A stretch of DNA of 5,700 nt from Acholeplasmatales bacterium (GTDB lineage: Bacteria; Bacillota_I; Bacilli_A; Acholeplasmatales; Anaeroplasmataceae). Positions 1-4,783 of this stretch are shown piece by piece. The first letter of the stretch is position 1, and each line of letters opens with the position of its first letter. The stretch lies in NCBI GenBank assembly GCA_024681175.1, contig JAILBI010000077.1, positions 1 through 5,700 on the forward strand, read 5' to 3'. Position numbers and translations under genes: made by a program. The notes beneath the pieces are model-generated. The model saw only the letters and a list, made by a program, of their open reading frames with translations. It was not told the origin of the DNA and did not search any database.

Positions 1-2
1 AT

Positions 3-629
3 ATAAATTCATTTAATGATTTTTTCTCAAGAAAAATAAAAGATGGTGTAAGAATTATTGATAATGATAATAATCATTTAATTTCACCTTGTGATTCTAA
101 GATGCAGGCATATCCTATATCAAAGGATAAAATATTTGAAATTAAAAATTCTTATTATCGTATATCTGATTTATTAAAAAATGAAGAATTAGCTTCATAT
201 TTTGATGGAGGATATGCATTAATATTTAGATTATGTGTTGATGATTATCATAGATATTGTTATATCGATGATGGTCATAAATATGATAATGTTCATATTG
301 ATGGCTATTTCCATACAGTTAATCCTATCGCACTTGATAAATATAAGGTATATTTAGAAAATACAAGAGAATATACTTTAATTGATACTAAAAATTTTGG
401 TAAGGTAGTCCAAATGGAAGTTGGGGCAATGATGGTTGGTAAAATTGTTAATCATCATAAGGAATATGATTGCCACAAGGGAGAAGAAAAAGGATTATTC
501 TTATATGGTGGATCTACTGTAATAGTTTTAATTAAAGATGTAATAATAGATGAAGATATTATTAATAATACAAAAAATGGTGATGAAACTATAGTTAAAT
601 ATGGTGAAAAAATAGGTATTAAGGCATAA
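3..629 (+). CDS. psd: Phosphatidylserine decarboxylase, C-terminal part (5' end outside window)
   Basis: This enzyme decarboxylates phosphatidylserine to phosphatidylethanolamine at the membrane, using a pyruvoyl group made by self-cleavage. The frame is open from the left edge with no stop, giving 208 residues in the window, so the ATG at 102 is an internal methionine and not the start. The family signature SFNDFFSRKIK (positions 9-41) lies upstream of that ATG. The three expected catalytic residues are visible: Asp in SPCDS (codon 93-95), His in DYHRY (249-251) and Ser in the YGGST cleavage site (513-515). Cleavage before that serine would leave a 38-residue alpha chain ending in the conserved YGEKIG stretch. 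VNPIAL and VGAMMVG are further family matches. The GGST form, rather than LGST, is the type I associate with clostridial-like enzymes. The missing N-terminal part is probably about 80-90 residues. The gene converges on purC and ends in a shared terminator. Identification is secure; its upstream neighbours are not visible. Confidence 0.95.
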   Translation: MNSFNDFFSRKIKDGVRIIDNDNNHLISPCDSKMQAYPISKDKIFEIKNSYYRISDLLKNEELASYFDGGYALIFRLCVDDYHRYCYIDDGHKYDNVHIDGYFHTVNPIALDKYKVYLENTREYTLIDTKNFGKVVQMEVGAMMVGKIVNHHKEYDCHKGEEKGLFLYGGSTVIVLIKDVIIDEDIINNTKNGDETIVKYGEKIGIKA

Positions 630-666
630 AAAAAGTCATAAGATTTTCTCTTATGACTTATTTTTT
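628..666. terminator. Bidirectional rho-independent terminator between psd and purC
   Basis: An 11-bp perfect stem (AAGTCATAAGA at 633-643 with its complement at 649-659) closes a 5-nt loop. T661-666 follows on the + strand, and A628-634 gives a T-run on the - strand. It begins at the psd stop codon and lies just past the purC stop, so it can end both convergent transcripts. Confidence 0.9.
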
Positions 667-669
667 ATC

Positions 670-1353
670 TTATTTCTTTAAAATTACTTTTGTTAAATCA
701 ACAGGATCCATAATCTTGCCATCCTTATAAACTCTCATATTGCCTGAAGCAATTTCGTCAATAAGAATAACTTCGTTATTATTATAACCAAATTCAAATT
801 TGATATCCCATAAATCAAGACCCATAGTCTTTAAATCATCAGCTACGATCTTAGTGATTTTTAATGTTTGAGCTTTAATATCTTCAAACATTTCCTTTGT
901 CATAATTCCTAAAGCAACTAAGCCTTCAGAAGTAACAAGTGGGTCACCCTTTGCATCATTTTTGAATGTGCATTCAACATAGCCACCTTCAAGTGGTGTA
1001 CCATTTTCAATATATTCACCATATCTTCTGATGAAAGAACCAGTAGCAACTAATCTGCATACAACTTCTAAGCCATGGCCAAATACCTTAGCTGGTAAAA
1101 CTTCCATTGTTGCATCTTCAACATTTGCAGATACATAATGAGTTTTAATACCTTTTTTCTTTAAGATTTCAAAGAAATGAATAGAAGTTTCAAGGTTTGC
1201 TCTACCAATACCTTCAATTGTAAGACCTACTGAATTCTCACCTGGGTCGAACACTCCATCTTTTCCTGTACAATCATCTTTGAATTTTAAAAGTACATTG
1301 CCATTTTCAAGCTTGAAAACATCTTTAGTTTTTCCTGAATAAATTTTTTCCAT
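670..1353 (-). CDS. purC: Phosphoribosylaminoimidazole-succinocarboxamide (SAICAR) synthase, short type
   Basis: SAICAR synthase joins CAIR and aspartate using ATP in cytosolic de novo purine synthesis. The 227-residue protein is near the usual bacterial length (about 235). Visible family motifs are GKTKDV (7-12, nucleotide-binding lobe), FKDD (24-27), [17 protein letters not shown] (96-112, corresponding to the canonical EViVRN..AGS..RR.G), NDAKGDP (132-138), DIKFEFG (183-189) and LIDEI....NMR (197-207). It differs from the E. coli/B. subtilis type: [10 protein letters not shown] (29-38) stands where those have TAFNG, and [11 protein letters not shown] replaces DEISPDSMRLW. I recall this variant from clostridial genomes; that is memory, not a search. 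The ATG is supported by AGAGAGGA (1361-1368 on +) seven bases upstream. It has its own promoter and terminator and no purine genes next to it, so it appears monocistronic. Assignment to the family is firm; that it is the cell's only SAICAR synthase is inferred. Confidence 0.88.
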   Translation of the reverse strand: MEKIYSGKTKDVFKLENGNVLLKFKDDCTGKDGVFDPGENSVGLTIEGIGRANLETSIHFFEILKKKGIKTHYVSANVEDATMEVLPAKVFGHGLEVVCRLVATGSFIRRYGEYIENGTPLEGGYVECTFKNDAKGDPLVTSEGLVALGIMTKEMFEDIKAQTLKITKIVADDLKTMGLDLWDIKFEFGYNNNEVILIDEIASGNMRVYKDGKIMDPVDLTKVILKK

Positions 1354-1367
1354 ATTAATATCCTCTC

Positions 1368-1387
1368 TATATAAATTAATTTATATA
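1368..1387. repeat. Perfect 20-bp A/T palindrome in the purC leader
   Basis: TATATAAATTAATTTATATA equals its own reverse complement. It lies between the predicted purC -10 and the ribosome binding site, so it could be an operator or a leader hairpin. It consists only of A and T in an AT-rich spacer, so chance is a real alternative. Confidence 0.45.
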
Positions 1388-1399
1388 ATACGCAAAACT

Positions 1400-1428
1400 A
1401 TAATAGCACAAAAAAAATATTGATACAA
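1400..1428 (-). promoter_or_regulatory. Probable purC promoter
   Basis: Read on the - strand, TTGTAT (1428-1423) and TATTAT (1405-1400, 5 of 6 to TATAAT) are separated by 17 bases. The predicted start near 1393 leaves a leader of about 40 nt, too short for a purine riboswitch. The -35 is weak (3 of 6). Confidence 0.5.
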
Positions 1429-1436
1429 TTAAAATA

Positions 1437-1465
1437 TTTAAATTGGATTTAAAATATATTATAAT
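1437..1465 (+). promoter_or_regulatory. Probable promoter of the 105-aa membrane protein gene
   Basis: TATAAT (1460-1465, perfect) is preceded after 17 bases by TTTAAA (1437-1442, 4 of 6 to TTGACA). The predicted start near 1472 gives a leader of about 20 nt that includes the GGAGGT ribosome binding site. Confidence 0.55.
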
Positions 1466-1490
1466 TTTGGTATTAAAACGGAGGTGTTTT

Positions 1491-1808
1491 ATGGAAAAGG
1501 CTTCAAGAGTCATGTATAATATAGCCAATTTCTTTACCTGGATTTTAATTATCCTTGGTATTCTTTGTGTAGTAGGTGGCGCACTTGGTTTAGCAGATAT
1601 AAAAAATTTTGAAGAATTTGGTACAAATGAAATTGCATGGGGTGTTTATACAATTATAATTAACTTTGTACTTGTTTGTTTAGCAAGGATTGCTAAATCA
1701 AAAAATACAAGCAAATTCTGGGATATTTTATTCTTAATAATTGGCTTTATCGCAGGTAATATTTTCTATTTCCTTGGCGGTTTATTTGGACTTATCGCAA
1801 GAAGATAA
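1491..1808 (+). CDS. Small three-helix membrane protein, function unknown
   Basis: This 105-residue protein is mostly hydrophobic, and I do not recognise a named family. Predicted membrane segments lie at about residues 11-35 (ending in a GG-A-G stretch), 48-67 and 76-100. The last has glycine-rich packing (GFIAG, FLGGLFG) and ends in a positive IARR tail. Basic residues at SKFW and between helices 2 and 3 (RIAKSKNTSK) suggest that loop and the C-terminus face the cytoplasm. The ATG at 1491 is chosen because GGAGGT (1481-1485 region) sits a few bases upstream. The frame is open back to a TTG at 1443, but that extension would cross the predicted -10 box. It has its own promoter and terminator, so it is probably monocistronic, divergent from purC. 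No catalytic or binding motif is visible, so no role is proposed. Confidence 0.75.
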   Translation: MEKASRVMYNIANFFTWILIILGILCVVGGALGLADIKNFEEFGTNEIAWGVYTIIINFVLVCLARIAKSKNTSKFWDILFLIIGFIAGNIFYFLGGLFGLIARR

Positions 1809-1835
1809 TTGGATTTCGTATCCAATTATTTTTTT
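1805..1835 (+). terminator. Rho-independent terminator after the 105-aa membrane protein
   Basis: A 10-bp stem, ATAATTGGAT (1805-1814) with ATCCAATTAT (1820-1829), has a TTCGT loop and runs into T1829-1835. It overlaps the stop codon of the gene. Confidence 0.88.
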
Positions 1836-1843
1836 ATTTGTTG

Positions 1844-1849
1844 TATAAT
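1844..1849 (+). promoter_or_regulatory. Possible -10 box for the acidic 135-aa gene
   Basis: A perfect TATAAT lies 29 bases before the ATG at 1878 and just after the preceding terminator, where a new promoter is needed. No convincing -35 is seen at the right distance, because that position falls inside the terminator stem, so only the -10 is annotated. Confidence 0.4.
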
Positions 1850-1877
1850 ATATTTACACAAATTTTAAGGAGTCAAA

Positions 1878-2285
1878 ATGGAAATTACTTATAAGCTACA
1901 AAGCTATCGTGGAACACAGCTAGAGGTAGAGCCTAATGTTGATGGGGCTGTAATAGAAATATTAGTTGTGAAAATAGAAAAAGAATATATAAACGATACG
2001 CCACAAATTAAATATCAAAATTATTATATTACCCTTATCGCAAGCGAAATGGGTAAAGAATATTATGTATATAAAAATTCTCATTATGATTATTTAACAT
2101 TTGAAACTGATGAAGAAATTAAAAATGATTTAGTTGAATCTCATATGCTAGATATAGGTGATAAGCCTGATTTTGAAAGTGAATTTCAGCAATTTTTTGA
2201 AATAATTGATGATATGCTTAAATATGTATTTATCAATATAGATGATTATGAAACATTAGAAGATGATGATGAATATGATTTATAA
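1878..2285 (+). CDS. Acidic protein of unknown function
   Basis: This is a 135-residue soluble protein that I cannot assign to a family. It has no signal peptide or membrane segment. The N-terminal half alternates hydrophobic and polar residues in a way that suggests beta strands (VIEILVVKIEKEY, NYYITLIASEMG, KEYYVYKN). The second half looks helical (ESEFQQFFEIIDDMLKYVF) and ends in a strongly acidic tail, with nine Asp/Glu in the last 14 residues. Tyrosine is frequent. The ATG at 1878 is supported by AAGGAG (1867-1872) five bases upstream. It follows a terminator and is 52 bp upstream of a RelB/DinJ-type antitoxin gene on the same strand, with no clear terminator between, so the two may be partly co-transcribed. 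It does not resemble RelE/YafQ toxins, which are small and basic. An immunity-like or adaptor role is possible but nothing shows it. Confidence 0.75.
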   Translation: MEITYKLQSYRGTQLEVEPNVDGAVIEILVVKIEKEYINDTPQIKYQNYYITLIASEMGKEYYVYKNSHYDYLTFETDEEIKNDLVESHMLDIGDKPDFESEFQQFFEIIDDMLKYVFINIDDYETLEDDDEYDL

Positions 2286-2290
2286 TTATT

Positions 2291-2319
2291 TTGAAATTAA
2301 TTAATAATTTTATTAAAAT
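2291..2319 (+). promoter_or_regulatory. Possible promoter of the RelB/DinJ-type gene
   Basis: TTGAAA (2291-2296) and TAAAAT (2314-2319), each 5 of 6 to consensus, are 17 bases apart. The spacer holds an inverted repeat, AAATTA (2294-2299) and TAATTT (2305-2310), where a ribbon-helix-helix antitoxin could bind. Transcription would start about 2326, right at the ribosome binding site, giving an unusually short leader, so read-through from the upstream gene is an alternative. Confidence 0.4.
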
Positions 2320-2337
2320 AAGAATAGGAGGTGTACT

Positions 2338-2601
2338 ATGGCAAAATCTCAAATTAAAGTTAGCGTTTCAAGTGATGTTAAAGAAGAAGCTAAAAAATTA
2401 TTTAATGATCTTGGACTTGATTTATCATCAGCAATTGAAATTTTTTTACGTCAATCAATAAGAGATAATGGCTTACCATTTAAGATTTCAAGAAATGTTC
2501 CAAATGATATTACAGCATCTAAAGCAAAGGAAAAGAGAAAAACATCAGGTCTTGGACATTTTGAAAATGTAGAAGATATGGTTGATACATTACAAGATTA
2601 A
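2338..2601 (+). CDS. RelB/DinJ-family antitoxin, no adjacent toxin
   Basis: This 87-residue protein matches the RelB/DinJ antitoxin family (Pfam PF04221). The N-terminal ribbon-helix-helix part has the DNA-binding strand QIKVSVSSDVK (5-15), helix KEEAKKLFNDLGLD (15-28) and the characteristic LSSAIEIFLRQSI (29-41), followed by NGLPFKI (44-50). The C-terminal part (about 52-87) includes HFENVEDMVDTLQD, the region that in this family wraps around the toxin, so it is not visibly truncated. Family members repress their own operon and neutralise a RelE/YafQ ribosome-dependent mRNA endonuclease, normally encoded immediately downstream. Here the stop codon runs directly into a hairpin and then a tRNA gene, and no toxin-like frame lies on either side. 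It may therefore be an orphan antitoxin, a regulator of a distant system, or the remnant of a broken pair. AGGAGGTG (2326-2333) gives a very strong ribosome binding site. Confidence 0.88.
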   Translation: MAKSQIKVSVSSDVKEEAKKLFNDLGLDLSSAIEIFLRQSIRDNGLPFKISRNVPNDITASKAKEKRKTSGLGHFENVEDMVDTLQD

Positions 2602-2622
2602 AAAGAGGCACACGCCTCTTTT
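2601..2622 (+). terminator. Hairpin terminator after the antitoxin gene
   Basis: AAAAGAGGC (2601-2609) pairs perfectly with GCCTCTTTT (2614-2622) around an ACAC loop, starting within the stop codon. The T-run is only four bases and lies inside the stem, so termination may be incomplete. Confidence 0.75.
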
Positions 2623-2637
2623 AATCTTATTAAATAC

Positions 2638-2665
2638 TAGACAAATAATAATTTTATGATATAAT
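2638..2665 (+). promoter_or_regulatory. tRNA-Leu promoter with extended -10
   Basis: TAGACA (2638-2643, 5 of 6) and TATAAT (2660-2665, perfect) are 16 bases apart. TG at 2657-2658 makes an extended -10 (TGATATAAT). The predicted start near 2672 is about 13 bases before the mature tRNA 5' end. Confidence 0.8.
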
Positions 2666-2684
2666 CATTTTGTTAAATATTAAT

Positions 2685-2772
2685 GCTTTCGTGGCGAAAT
2701 TGGTATACGCATCAGACTAAGGATCTGGTGGTCATTGTGACCGTGTGGGTTCGAGTCCCATCGAAAGCACCA
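2685..2772 (+). tRNA. tRNA-Leu, anticodon AAG, with encoded CCA
   Basis: A complete class II cloverleaf folds by eye. The acceptor stem GCTTTCG (2685-2691) pairs with CGAAAGC (2762-2768), the discriminator is A2769, and CCA is encoded at 2770-2772. The D-stem is GCG/CGC (2694-2696/2708-2710). The anticodon stem TCAGA/TCTGG encloses the loop CTAAGGA (2717-2723), giving U33, anticodon AAG at 2719-2721 and G37. The long variable arm GGTCA-TTG-TGACC (2730-2742) is typical of leucine, serine and bacterial tyrosine tRNAs, and the discriminator A is required for leucine. The T-arm is GTGGG-TTCGAGT-CCCAT (2745-2761). The anticodon reads CUU directly, and CUC and CUA as well if A34 is deaminated to inosine. 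CTT is the commonest CTN leucine codon in the genes here. It is a single tRNA unit with its own promoter and terminator. Confidence 0.96.
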
Positions 2773-2781
2773 TTAAAGAAT

Positions 2782-2811
2782 AGGATTGATAATGTTTATC
2801 AATCCTTTTTT
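2782..2811 (+). terminator. Rho-independent terminator of the tRNA-Leu unit
   Basis: An 11-bp perfect stem, AGGATTGATAA (2782-2792) with TTATCAATCCT (2796-2806), has a TGT loop and flows into T2806-2811, ten bases after the CCA end. Confidence 0.9.
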
Positions 2812-2936
2812 ATTAATTCATATTTCTTTTTTGAATATAAAATGGAATTTACCAGAAGCTATAAAAGAAAGAGAATAAATATAAAATAAATGTTGGTTTC
2901 CAACATTTATTTTTTTATGTTTTAAAATATATTCTA
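2812..2936. other. Spacer between the tRNA unit and the padR operon
   Basis: This stretch is AT-rich with no convincing gene. It holds one hairpin (2886-2916, listed separately) and a 15-codon frame from the ATG at 2842 to the TAA at 2887-2889. That frame reads MEFTRSYKRKRINIK and has no recognisable ribosome binding site. It could be the decayed end of a lost gene or a chance frame; I do not call it a gene. Confidence 0.5.
2886..2916 (+). terminator. Second rho-independent terminator-like hairpin upstream of padR
   Basis: ATAAATGTTGG (2886-2896) pairs with CCAACATTTAT (2900-2910) around a TTT loop, followed by T2910-2916. No gene clearly ends here. It may back up the tRNA terminator, insulate the padR promoter 20 bases downstream, or be left from a lost gene. 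Confidence 0.75.
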
Positions 2937-2965
2937 TTGACACAAACAATACTTCGTGATACGAT
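2937..2965 (+). promoter_or_regulatory. Promoter of the padR-DUF1700-DUF4097 operon
   Basis: A perfect TTGACA (2937-2942) is followed after 17 bases by TACGAT (2960-2965, 4 of 6 to TATAAT). Transcription would start near 2972, giving a leader of about 34 nt with the AAAGGAGG ribosome binding site. A palindrome covers the -10. Confidence 0.8.
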
Positions 2966-2969
2966 GTAT
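2949..2969. promoter_or_regulatory. Probable PadR operator (imperfect 21-bp palindrome over the -10)
   Basis: The left arm ATACTTCGT (2949-2957) and right arm ACGATGTAT (2961-2969) are complementary at 8 of 9 positions around a 3-nt centre. A shorter perfect palindrome, ATAC-GAT-GTAT (2959-2969), lies within it. The site spans the spacer end and the -10 box, so a bound dimer would block RNA polymerase. Autoregulation through a palindrome at the promoter is typical of PadR proteins; binding here is inferred. Confidence 0.65.
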
Positions 2970-3005
2970 AGTGTAAAAGGAAATATGTTTGAAAGGAGGC
3001 ATTTG

Positions 3006-3320
3006 ATGGACGCTCAGTTAAAACGTGGATTATTAGATGTTTGTGTGTTAGCAGCAATAAAAAAAGAAGACACATATGGCTATCAAATTATTAAAGATTT
3101 AAAGCCATATTTAGAAATGTCTGAATCAACATTATATACTATTGTAAAAAGACTTGAAAATTCAGGAATGCTTACTGTAAGAAACATAGAATATGATGGT
3201 AGATTAAGAAAATATTATCATATTACAGCTGAAGGCTTAAGAAGATTAGAGACATTTAGAGATGAATGGGATAAGATAATGATCATTTATCAGTTTATTG
3301 CTAGGGAGGATAAAAAATAA
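3006..3320 (+). CDS. PadR-family transcriptional regulator
   Basis: This 104-residue protein is a compact PadR winged-helix repressor (Pfam PF03551). The core motifs are LLDVCVLAAI (9-18, first helix), DTYGYQIIKDL (22-32), the recognition-helix segment SESTLYTIVKRLENSG (39-54) and the wing GRLRKYYHITAEG (65-77). A short C-terminal helix (about 80-100) would form the dimer interface, as in the small PadR subfamily. AAAGGAGG ends six bases before the ATG at 3006. Extending upstream in frame to 2937 would run through the promoter, so that is rejected. It is the first gene of a three-gene operon: its stop TAA overlaps the next ATG by one base (TAATG at 3318-3322). Genes with this neighbourhood usually encode repressors of the linked DUF1700/DUF4097 proteins. 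The effector is unknown. Confidence 0.93.
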   Translation: MDAQLKRGLLDVCVLAAIKKEDTYGYQIIKDLKPYLEMSESTLYTIVKRLENSGMLTVRNIEYDGRLRKYYHITAEGLRRLETFRDEWDKIMIIYQFIAREDKK

Positions 3321-3916
3321 TGACTAAGGATGAATTTATAGATCAGCTTAGAAAAAACTTAAGTGGTCTACCTAAGGAAGAAATAGATGATAGAATTTCT
3401 TTTTATGAAGAAATGATTGATGATAAAATTCAAGATGGCTATAAGGAAGAAGATGTAATATCAGATCTTGGTAGCCCTGATAAGGTTGCAAGAGAAATTA
3501 TTGGTGATGTTCCTTTAAGAAAAATCATTAAAGAAAGAGTTACACCAAAAAGAAGCCTTAAGGCTTGGGAAATTGTATTAATTATATTAGGATTTCCTAT
3601 TTGGTTCCCACTTGTTTTAGCTATATTAATAATATTCTTATCAGGATTTATTGTAATTTGGTCGTTGATGCTATCAATTGTTGTAATTGATATATCATTT
3701 GTTACCGCAGGTGGTGGTGCAATTGGTGTAGGATTTATGACATTCTTCAATAATAGTAAATCATTTGGCGCATTTGAATTTGGTGTAGGTATTTTCTCAA
3801 TAGGCTTAGGATTATTATTAGTATTCTTTACTAAATCAATTATTACAGCCTTAGTAAAGGTTACAAAGAAAATGCTTGTTGGAACTAAAAATTTAGTTGT
3901 AGGAAAGGGTGAATAA
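3320..3916 (+). CDS. DUF1700 (HAAS domain) membrane protein
   Basis: This 198-residue protein has the DUF1700/HAAS layout (Pfam PF08006). A cytoplasmic N-terminal helical domain (1-78) carries the family pattern FIDQLRKNLSGLP (6-18), IDDRISFYEEMIDDKIQDG (22-40) and DVISDLGSPDKVAREI (45-60). Four predicted membrane helices follow, at about 83-105, 106-124, 126-143 and 152-172, with glycine-rich turns such as TAGGGAIGVG (129-138). A basic amphipathic tail (174-198) ends the protein. HAAS domains are thought to act in membrane-linked signalling; the biochemical role is not established. It is translationally coupled to padR, its ATG overlapping the padR stop, with its own GGGAGG (3304-3309) ten bases upstream. 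One base separates its stop from the ATG of the DUF4097 gene. The layout suggests that it and the DUF4097 protein act together in the envelope under PadR control. Confidence 0.92.
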   Translation: MTKDEFIDQLRKNLSGLPKEEIDDRISFYEEMIDDKIQDGYKEEDVISDLGSPDKVAREIIGDVPLRKIIKERVTPKRSLKAWEIVLIILGFPIWFPLVLAILIIFLSGFIVIWSLMLSIVVIDISFVTAGGGAIGVGFMTFFNNSKSFGAFEFGVGIFSIGLGLLLVFFTKSIITALVKVTKKMLVGTKNLVVGKGE

Positions 3917-3917
3917 T

Positions 3918-4778
3918 ATGAAAAAGGTACTTATTACTCTTTCTATAATATTTATGGTAGTTGGCTTTGCATTAAGCTTTACAGCTCTTGCAATGCATAA
4001 ATTTGATTGGGAAGAGCTTGCAAATGTTAAATATGTTGTAAATGAATATGATTTTGAAGAATCATTTACTAATGTAGAAATTACTGAAATTAGTAATGAT
4101 ATTGAATTCTATAGCCTTGATGAGCTTGAAGATGCTCCTATAGGTATTAATTGTAGAGTTGTTACAAAGAATGGTGAAAAAATTAGCCATGAGGTAAAAG
4201 TAGAAGATAATACATTAATCATTGATACAGAAGATACTTCAAAATGGTATGAATTTTTCTTTGGAACAAAATCTAAAACTAAAATTTATGTAAATAATTT
4301 AATATTTGATAATCTTAAAATTAAAGCAACAACATCAGATATTAAAATTAGTGATAAATTTGCATTCACTAATGTAGAAATTAAAACTACAACAGGTGAT
4401 ATTAATTTAAAATCAGCTGTAAATAGTCTTGAAATTGAAACAACTACAGGAGATATTACATTAACTGATATTAATACTTTAAATGATGTATCAATTAAAG
4501 TTACAACAGGTGATGTTATATTAAAGAATATAACAATTGTAGATGATTTAATTATTAAAGCAACCACAGGTGATATTACAATTAAAAATTCACAAGCTAA
4601 AAATATTAAAATTAATGTCACTACAGGTGATGTAGATGCTACACTTATTGGACAATATTCATTTGATGTAGATGCGACAACAGGTGATAAGAATTATCCA
4701 AGAGATTCACATTCAGATACAAATAAATGTTATGTTAGAACTACTACAGGTGATATTACAATTAAAATAGTAGAATAA
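3918..4778 (+). CDS. DUF4097-family membrane-anchored beta-repeat protein
   Basis: This 286-residue protein starts with an uncleaved-looking membrane anchor or signal segment (about 4-26, after MKK). A less repetitive region follows (30-135), then the DUF4097 domain (Pfam PF13349) as eight TTGD repeats. The TT.D motifs begin at residues 138, 158, 176, 196, 216, 235, 254 and 276, spaced 18-22 residues apart, consistent with the turns of a right- or left-handed beta-solenoid. The first is TTSD, and the seventh is followed by a longer insert (KNYPRDSHSDTNKCY). No cleavable lipobox cysteine is seen. The domain probably lies outside the membrane. The ATG at 3918 is preferred, with AGGAAAGG (3901-3908) upstream; a GTG at 3909 inside the previous gene is possible but less likely. 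It is the last gene of the padR operon and is closed by a terminator. Family function is unknown; a scaffold or cell-surface sensing role in an envelope response is inferred. Confidence 0.9.
   Translation: MKKVLITLSIIFMVVGFALSFTALAMHKFDWEELANVKYVVNEYDFEESFTNVEITEISNDIEFYSLDELEDAPIGINCRVVTKNGEKISHEVKVEDNTLIIDTEDTSKWYEFFFGTKSKTKIYVNNLIFDNLKIKATTSDIKISDKFAFTNVEIKTTTGDINLKSAVNSLEIETTTGDITLTDINTLNDVSIKVTTGDVILKNITIVDDLIIKATTGDITIKNSQAKNIKINVTTGDVDATLIGQYSFDVDATTGDKNYPRDSHSDTNKCYVRTTTGDITIKIVE
4329..4757 (+). repeat. Eight imperfect tandem repeats encoding TTGD turns
   Basis: Within the DUF4097 gene, a segment like ACAACAGGTGATATT recurs eight times at 54-66 bp spacing, all in one frame. The Thr codons vary at their third bases (ACA/ACT/ACC) while the residues stay the same. 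Conservation is therefore at the protein level and this is not a DNA repeat element. Confidence 0.85.
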
Positions 4779-4783
4779 AAAAT

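Noticed and set aside
102..629. ATG at 102 as the start of the phosphatidylserine decarboxylase gene
   Set aside because: The frame is open to the left edge and the family motif SFNDFFSRK lies upstream of this ATG, so it is an internal methionine.
1443..1490. Upstream TTG start for the 105-aa membrane protein
   Set aside because: The extension crosses the predicted TATAAT box and has no ribosome binding site; ATG 1491 has GGAGGT just upstream.
2683..2889. 68-codon frame on the + strand across the tRNA gene
   Set aside because: It overlaps the whole tRNA-Leu and its terminator; the coding look is accidental.
2937..3005. N-terminal extension of PadR to a TTG at 2937
   Set aside because: The proposed start is the -35 box itself, and the extension removes the function of the AAAGGAGG site before ATG 3006.
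2818..3075. 85-codon frame on the - strand
   Set aside because: It runs antisense over the padR promoter and the start of padR, with no family resemblance and no ribosome binding site context.
3439..3750. 103-codon frame on the - strand opposite DUF1700
   Set aside because: It is the antisense shadow of a well-supported membrane protein gene with no independent signals.
3909..3917. GTG at 3909 as start of the DUF4097 protein
   Set aside because: It would overlap the preceding gene by eight bases; ATG 3918 gives a normal MKK signal-like start and better spacing from AGGAAAGG.
4286..4621. 111-codon repetitive frame on the - strand with recurring ISPVV motifs
   Set aside because: The repeats are the reverse complement of the TTGD codons of the DUF4097 gene.
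4329..4757. CRISPR-like or minisatellite array
   Set aside because: Spacing is always a multiple of three, the segments vary synonymously and the array lies within one protein-coding frame, so it is a protein repeat.
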